From Betaproteobacteria bacterium (GTDB taxonomy: Bacteria > Pseudomonadota > Gammaproteobacteria > Burkholderiales > Burkholderiaceae_D): 9,850 bases of DNA. Both the position numbers and the translations under genes were made by a program. Positions 7,173 through 9,850 of this stretch are shown here, one piece after another; the first letter of the stretch is position 1; each line of letters begins with the position of its first letter. The notes under the pieces are model-generated. The model did no database searches and was not told the DNA's origin. It saw only the letters and a list, made by a program, of their open reading frames with translations. The stretch is taken from NCBI GenBank assembly GCA_015655165.1, contig JAATFN010000139.1, forward strand, positions 1 through 9,850, in the 5' to 3' direction.

Positions 7173-7207
7173 TTACTTATACTTTAACGCATTACTATAA
7201 GTAATGC
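7173..7207. promoter_or_regulatory. LysR-type operator between divergent regulator and transporter genes
   Basis: GCATTACT-ATA-AGTAATGC (7189-7207) is a perfect 8-bp-arm palindrome containing the LysR consensus T-N11-A (7192 to 7204). A second, overlapping inverted repeat joins TTACTTATA (7173-7181) to TATAAGTAA (7196-7204) with 14 bases between. The nested pair suits an LTTR that contacts a recognition site and an activation site. It lies 54-88 bases from the LysR ATG (7135) and 88-122 bases from the transporter ATG (7296). Confidence 0.6.
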
Positions 7208-7295
7208 CCAATGGAATGTTAAGCGATGCATAGAAAAGTTGCTCTTGATATGTACATGAAATTGGAAGTTGAAATCATAGACCATTTTGTTCTCC

Positions 7296-8372
7296 ATGAA
7301 ATATTTAATACGTTCGACAATCGGGCCAATTGTGCTGCAAACCTTGCTGGTATTGTCGGTGCTAAGGCCGGCAATGGCAGAAACACCACCTGATGTCATT
7401 CGAATTGGTGCACCTGCAGTTTCGGGCTCGAGTCAAACGGTCATGGGTGGGCCAGGTATTGCAAGAGTCAAAGGCTGGCTTGAAGAAGAGTTTGCGAAAG
7501 AAGGGACGCGTTTCGAATTCCCCGGGTTTAAAGGGGGAGCTGCGACAGTCAACCAGGCATTAGGTAATGGTCAGATCGATTTTGCGTATGGCGGCGATTT
7601 AGGCGGGATTATCAGTTATGCGGCAGGCATACGCACACGCGTGATTTTTCCTTGCGGCAAACTGGAAAATGCGTATCTGGCTGTACCAGCCGGTTCTACA
7701 ATCAAGTCTATACAAGACTTGCGAGGCAGGCGTGTCGGATATTTTAAAGGTAACTATATCCATCTGCAGGTCATCAAAATCCTGGCAGAGTACGGCATGA
7801 CCGAGCGGGATATCAAAACAGTAAACCTTGATTATGGTACAGCGTCAGCAGCATTGATCAATAAAGATATCGATGCACTGTTCGGCGGTCTGGAAGTCAT
7901 GAGGTTAGAGGAAAAAGGTGCGAAGCTGGTTTATAGCACACAAGGGAAGTCTCCCCATTTAACAGGTCAGGCAGGCATATTGGTGCGCGAAAAATTTGCC
8001 GAACAATATCCTAAAACCATTGAAAGAATGGCCAAGGTCTGGGTAAAAGCTGCATTGTGGGGGTCTGATCCGGCTAACCGTGATGCGGTATTTCATATCT
8101 GGGCCAATGGTGGGCGTACATACGAACAAATGAAAAGCAATTATGGCGATATCCCATTAGAAGTACGTTTAAGTCCACTGCTTGATCCTTTTTTTGTGAA
8201 TCAATATAAAGAAACACAAAATCTGGCGCGTAGTTTGGGATTGTTGCGCGGGCAGCCTGTGGATATTGAAAAATGGTTTGATCCACGTTTTCTGAATGCG
8301 GCTTTAGCCGAGTTGGGGTTACAAAAACGCTGGGTACCACTGAATGTGCAAGGGCAGCATATTCTGCAGTAG
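7296..8372 (+). CDS. Periplasmic solute-binding protein of a sulfonate/nitrate/taurine-type ABC importer
   Basis: A 358-residue SsuA/TauA/NMT1-like binding protein. ATG 7296 gives a clear Sec signal peptide: KYLIR positive region, a hydrophobic core (about 9-23) and a cleavage site after residue 28 (AMA before ETPPDV). The mature protein starts VIRIGAPAVSG and carries family landmarks: ATVNQALGNGQIDFAYGGDL (substrate-pocket region), LRGRRVGYFKGNYIHLQVIKILAEYGM and NLDYGTASAALINKDIDALFGG. It would bind a small anionic solute in the periplasm and hand it to an inner-membrane permease. No permease or ATPase gene follows directly; a TonB receptor does. It is divergent from a LysR gene and probably controlled by it. 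An in-frame TTG three codons upstream is less likely than this ATG. Aliphatic sulfonates or sulfate esters are the best guesses from family, not proven. Confidence 0.88.
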   Translation: MKYLIRSTIGPIVLQTLLVLSVLRPAMAETPPDVIRIGAPAVSGSSQTVMGGPGIARVKGWLEEEFAKEGTRFEFPGFKGGAATVNQALGNGQIDFAYGGDLGGIISYAAGIRTRVIFPCGKLENAYLAVPAGSTIKSIQDLRGRRVGYFKGNYIHLQVIKILAEYGMTERDIKTVNLDYGTASAALINKDIDALFGGLEVMRLEEKGAKLVYSTQGKSPHLTGQAGILVREKFAEQYPKTIERMAKVWVKAALWGSDPANRDAVFHIWANGGRTYEQMKSNYGDIPLEVRLSPLLDPFFVNQYKETQNLARSLGLLRGQPVDIEKWFDPRFLNAALAELGLQKRWVPLNVQGQHILQ

Positions 8373-8395
8373 TCAATCTAGTTTTTACCGTATGA

Positions 8396-8417
8396 GTTCG
8401 CCATACATATGGCGAAC
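8396..8417 (+). other. Stem-loop between binding-protein and TonB-receptor genes
   Basis: GTTCGCCATA (8396-8405) and TATGGCGAAC (8408-8417) are exact reverse complements; with a realistic four-base loop the stem is 9 bp. It starts 24 bases after the binding-protein stop. A loose T-rich stretch (8421-8439) follows but not directly, so partial termination or mRNA-end protection is more likely than a strong terminator. Confidence 0.5.
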
Positions 8418-8449
8418 CGGGATTGTGTTGTTAATTTTTGGGGAAAATG

Positions 8450-9850
8450 ATGAAGCAGATAGCAAAAAAACGTTCGGGGAAGGTGATATGGACAGATGCA
8501 ACATTCAGATTGACAACACTAGTAGCGTTGTTATCAATATCCATTCCGGTCATGGCACAAAGTACAACGCGTACTGCCGATACAGATAATAAGGACGATA
8601 TTTCGATACCTGATGTGATTGTAACTTCAGAACGGCGTGAAACAGCGCTACAAACAACACCGATAGCCATCAATGCAATTAGTGAAGAAGAAATCGAACG
8701 CAGAGGGTTTCGTACATTGAATGATTTATCCGGATTGGCAGCAGGTGTGCATGCGCCGGCATCTTCTACAGCCAGTACCGAACCGTTTTTTATCCGCGGT
8801 ATCGGGATTTCCCGTGCTAACGGAAATCCATCCGTGGGTGTCTACGTAGATGATGTCTATATTGCCAGGCCATTTGGCGTGTCTTATCTAGGCGGCTTGC
8901 CTGATTTGAAAAATATTGAAATCCTGCATGGTCCTCAAGGAACGTTGTATGGACAAAATACCAGTGCTGGTGCCATCAGACTGATTTCACAGACGCCTAC
9001 TAATGAACCCAAAGCATGGATAAGCGTCGGTGGCGGTAACAAGGATACCTATGAAGTTCGTGGATATGCGTCTGGCGCATTAGTTCCTGATCTGTTGGCA
9101 GCGAGTATTGCATATGTTCATAGCCAGACAGAAGGTGATCTGCGTGACAATGCGCGCGATGGTAAAAGTGCCTCGGTTGTCAAACTCGATCAACTCAGAA
9201 CTATTTTGCGTCTGACACCAACAGCATCATTTGATGCGACGCTGGCAATTGATGGGATGAAATATGATGAAGACTACGTTCTTGCACCAGATCAGCGATA
9301 CATTCCGGGAGCACAAAAAAATGTTACCTATACGAGCTTTTACGAAACACCGCACTATGATGGTGGTGGCATTGCCTTGACATTAAATAAGCGCCTCAAT
9401 GACCATCTTAGCGTGAAATCGATCAGTGCCTGGCGTGGTTATACAACACCAATGGCAACAGACTGGGGAACATTGCCGGGGCAAGTGAGAATATACGGTT
9501 TCGGTCAAACGTTAAAAGAGCGTCAAATTTCCCAAGAATTTCAATTGGCTGGTGATTATGGCCGCTTCAATTTCATTACGGGTGCCAATTTTTTCAATGA
9601 AACATTTCGCCTTGATCGACTAACTTGGTCAAACAATAATTACACGACATTGCATAGCGATAGCGAGACAAATACGTTTGGTATATTCGGTCAGGGAAAT
9701 TATAAGGTCACAGATGCATTAACGGCTACAGCAGGCATTCGCTTGAACCGAGAACGCAAGGAAATGAGTGCATCTTCCTATAATAGTAATATTTCTGCGG
9801 CAGATTTGGTTGCGATCTATAAAACTGACAATTTAAGTAAAAGCTTCACT
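8450..9850 (+). CDS. TonB-dependent outer-membrane receptor (partial, runs off the right edge)
   Basis: 467 codons are present with no stop, so the C-terminal barrel is missing. The start has a long basic leader, a hydrophobic core (TTLVALLSISIPVMA) and a likely signal cleavage before QSTT. A TonB-box-like segment, IPDVIVTSERRE, follows, then the plug domain (about 66-185): FFIRGIGIS, SVGVYVDDVYIARP, IEILHGPQGTLYGQNTSAGAIRLIS. The plug motif normally reads G-R-N-T; here it is G-Q-N-T. Barrel strands begin afterwards (AWISVGGGNKDTYEVRGYASG onward). TGGGGA ends five bases before ATG 8450; the adjacent ATG 8447 adds one Met. It follows the binding protein by 77 bases, likely in one operon, which points to active outer-membrane uptake of the same substrate. 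In Pseudomonas putida a LysR regulator, TonB receptor and ABC system are grouped for sulfate-ester use, a possible parallel. Confidence 0.9.
   Translation, partial: MKQIAKKRSGKVIWTDATFRLTTLVALLSISIPVMAQSTTRTADTDNKDDISIPDVIVTSERRETALQTTPIAINAISEEEIERRGFRTLNDLSGLAAGVHAPASSTASTEPFFIRGIGISRANGNPSVGVYVDDVYIARPFGVSYLGGLPDLKNIEILHGPQGTLYGQNTSAGAIRLISQTPTNEPKAWISVGGGNKDTYEVRGYASGALVPDLLAASIAYVHSQTEGDLRDNARDGKSASVVKLDQLRTILRLTPTASFDATLAIDGMKYDEDYVLAPDQRYIPGAQKNVTYTSFYETPHYDGGGIALTLNKRLNDHLSVKSISAWRGYTTPMATDWGTLPGQVRIYGFGQTLKERQISQEFQLAGDYGRFNFITGANFFNETFRLDRLTWSNNNYTTLHSDSETNTFGIFGQGNYKVTDALTATAGIRLNRERKEMSASSYNSNISAADLVAIYKTDNLSKSFT

Noticed and set aside
8344..8673. Small open frames on both strands around the binding-protein/receptor junction
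   Set aside because: They overlap the clear signal peptide and TonB-box coding of the receptor in another frame or strand and have no ribosome site or recognisable features.
1..9850. CRISPR array, tRNA or rRNA gene, insertion sequence
   Set aside because: No regularly spaced repeats, cloverleaf or conserved RNA sequences, and no transposase-like reading frame were seen on either strand.

Overview
The window reads as a moderately AT-leaning Proteobacterial segment. A TonB-dependent outer-membrane receptor, a periplasmic solute-binding protein with a Sec signal peptide, and a membrane-anchored PQQ dehydrogenase all imply a Gram-negative cell with a periplasm and a quinone-linked respiratory chain. 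I cannot name the genus from the sequence. No tRNA, rRNA, CRISPR array or classical insertion sequence is visible. The longest gene-free stretch (4906-5153, 248 bases) is regulatory.

Left part (1-3690). The window opens at the end of a sugar-type ABC transporter operon: a few C-terminal codons of a probable ATPase, then a RbsC-type permease (to 1000) whose start region looks frame-disrupted. A perfect 15-bp-stem hairpin (1122-1155) separates it from a convergent minus-strand gene for a membrane-bound quinoprotein dehydrogenase of the glucose/quinate/shikimate family (1177-3615). That enzyme keeps the PQQ-site residues but has Ala where E. coli Gcd has His775, so glucose should not be assumed as its substrate.

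Middle part (3883-6071). A KfrA-type DNA-binding coiled-coil protein (minus strand) and a complete tyrosine recombinase (plus strand) are transcribed divergently from a 248-base AT-rich region. That region carries a perfect 10+1+10 palindrome next to the kfrA-like start and a sigma70-like promoter for the recombinase. The pair sits between metabolic and transport genes with no visible cargo. It looks like a compact, self-regulated recombinase module, and it is the most unusual unit here.

Right part (6191-9850). A LysR-type regulator (minus) diverges from a sulfonate/nitrate/taurine-type ABC solute-binding protein (plus), with a nested LysR-type palindrome between them. After a 10-bp inverted repeat comes a TonB-dependent receptor that runs off the window. 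Together they suggest a regulated uptake locus: outer-membrane capture, periplasmic binding, then an inner-membrane ABC transporter encoded elsewhere or beyond the right edge. The substrate cannot be read from the sequence; organosulfur compounds are the best guess from family membership.
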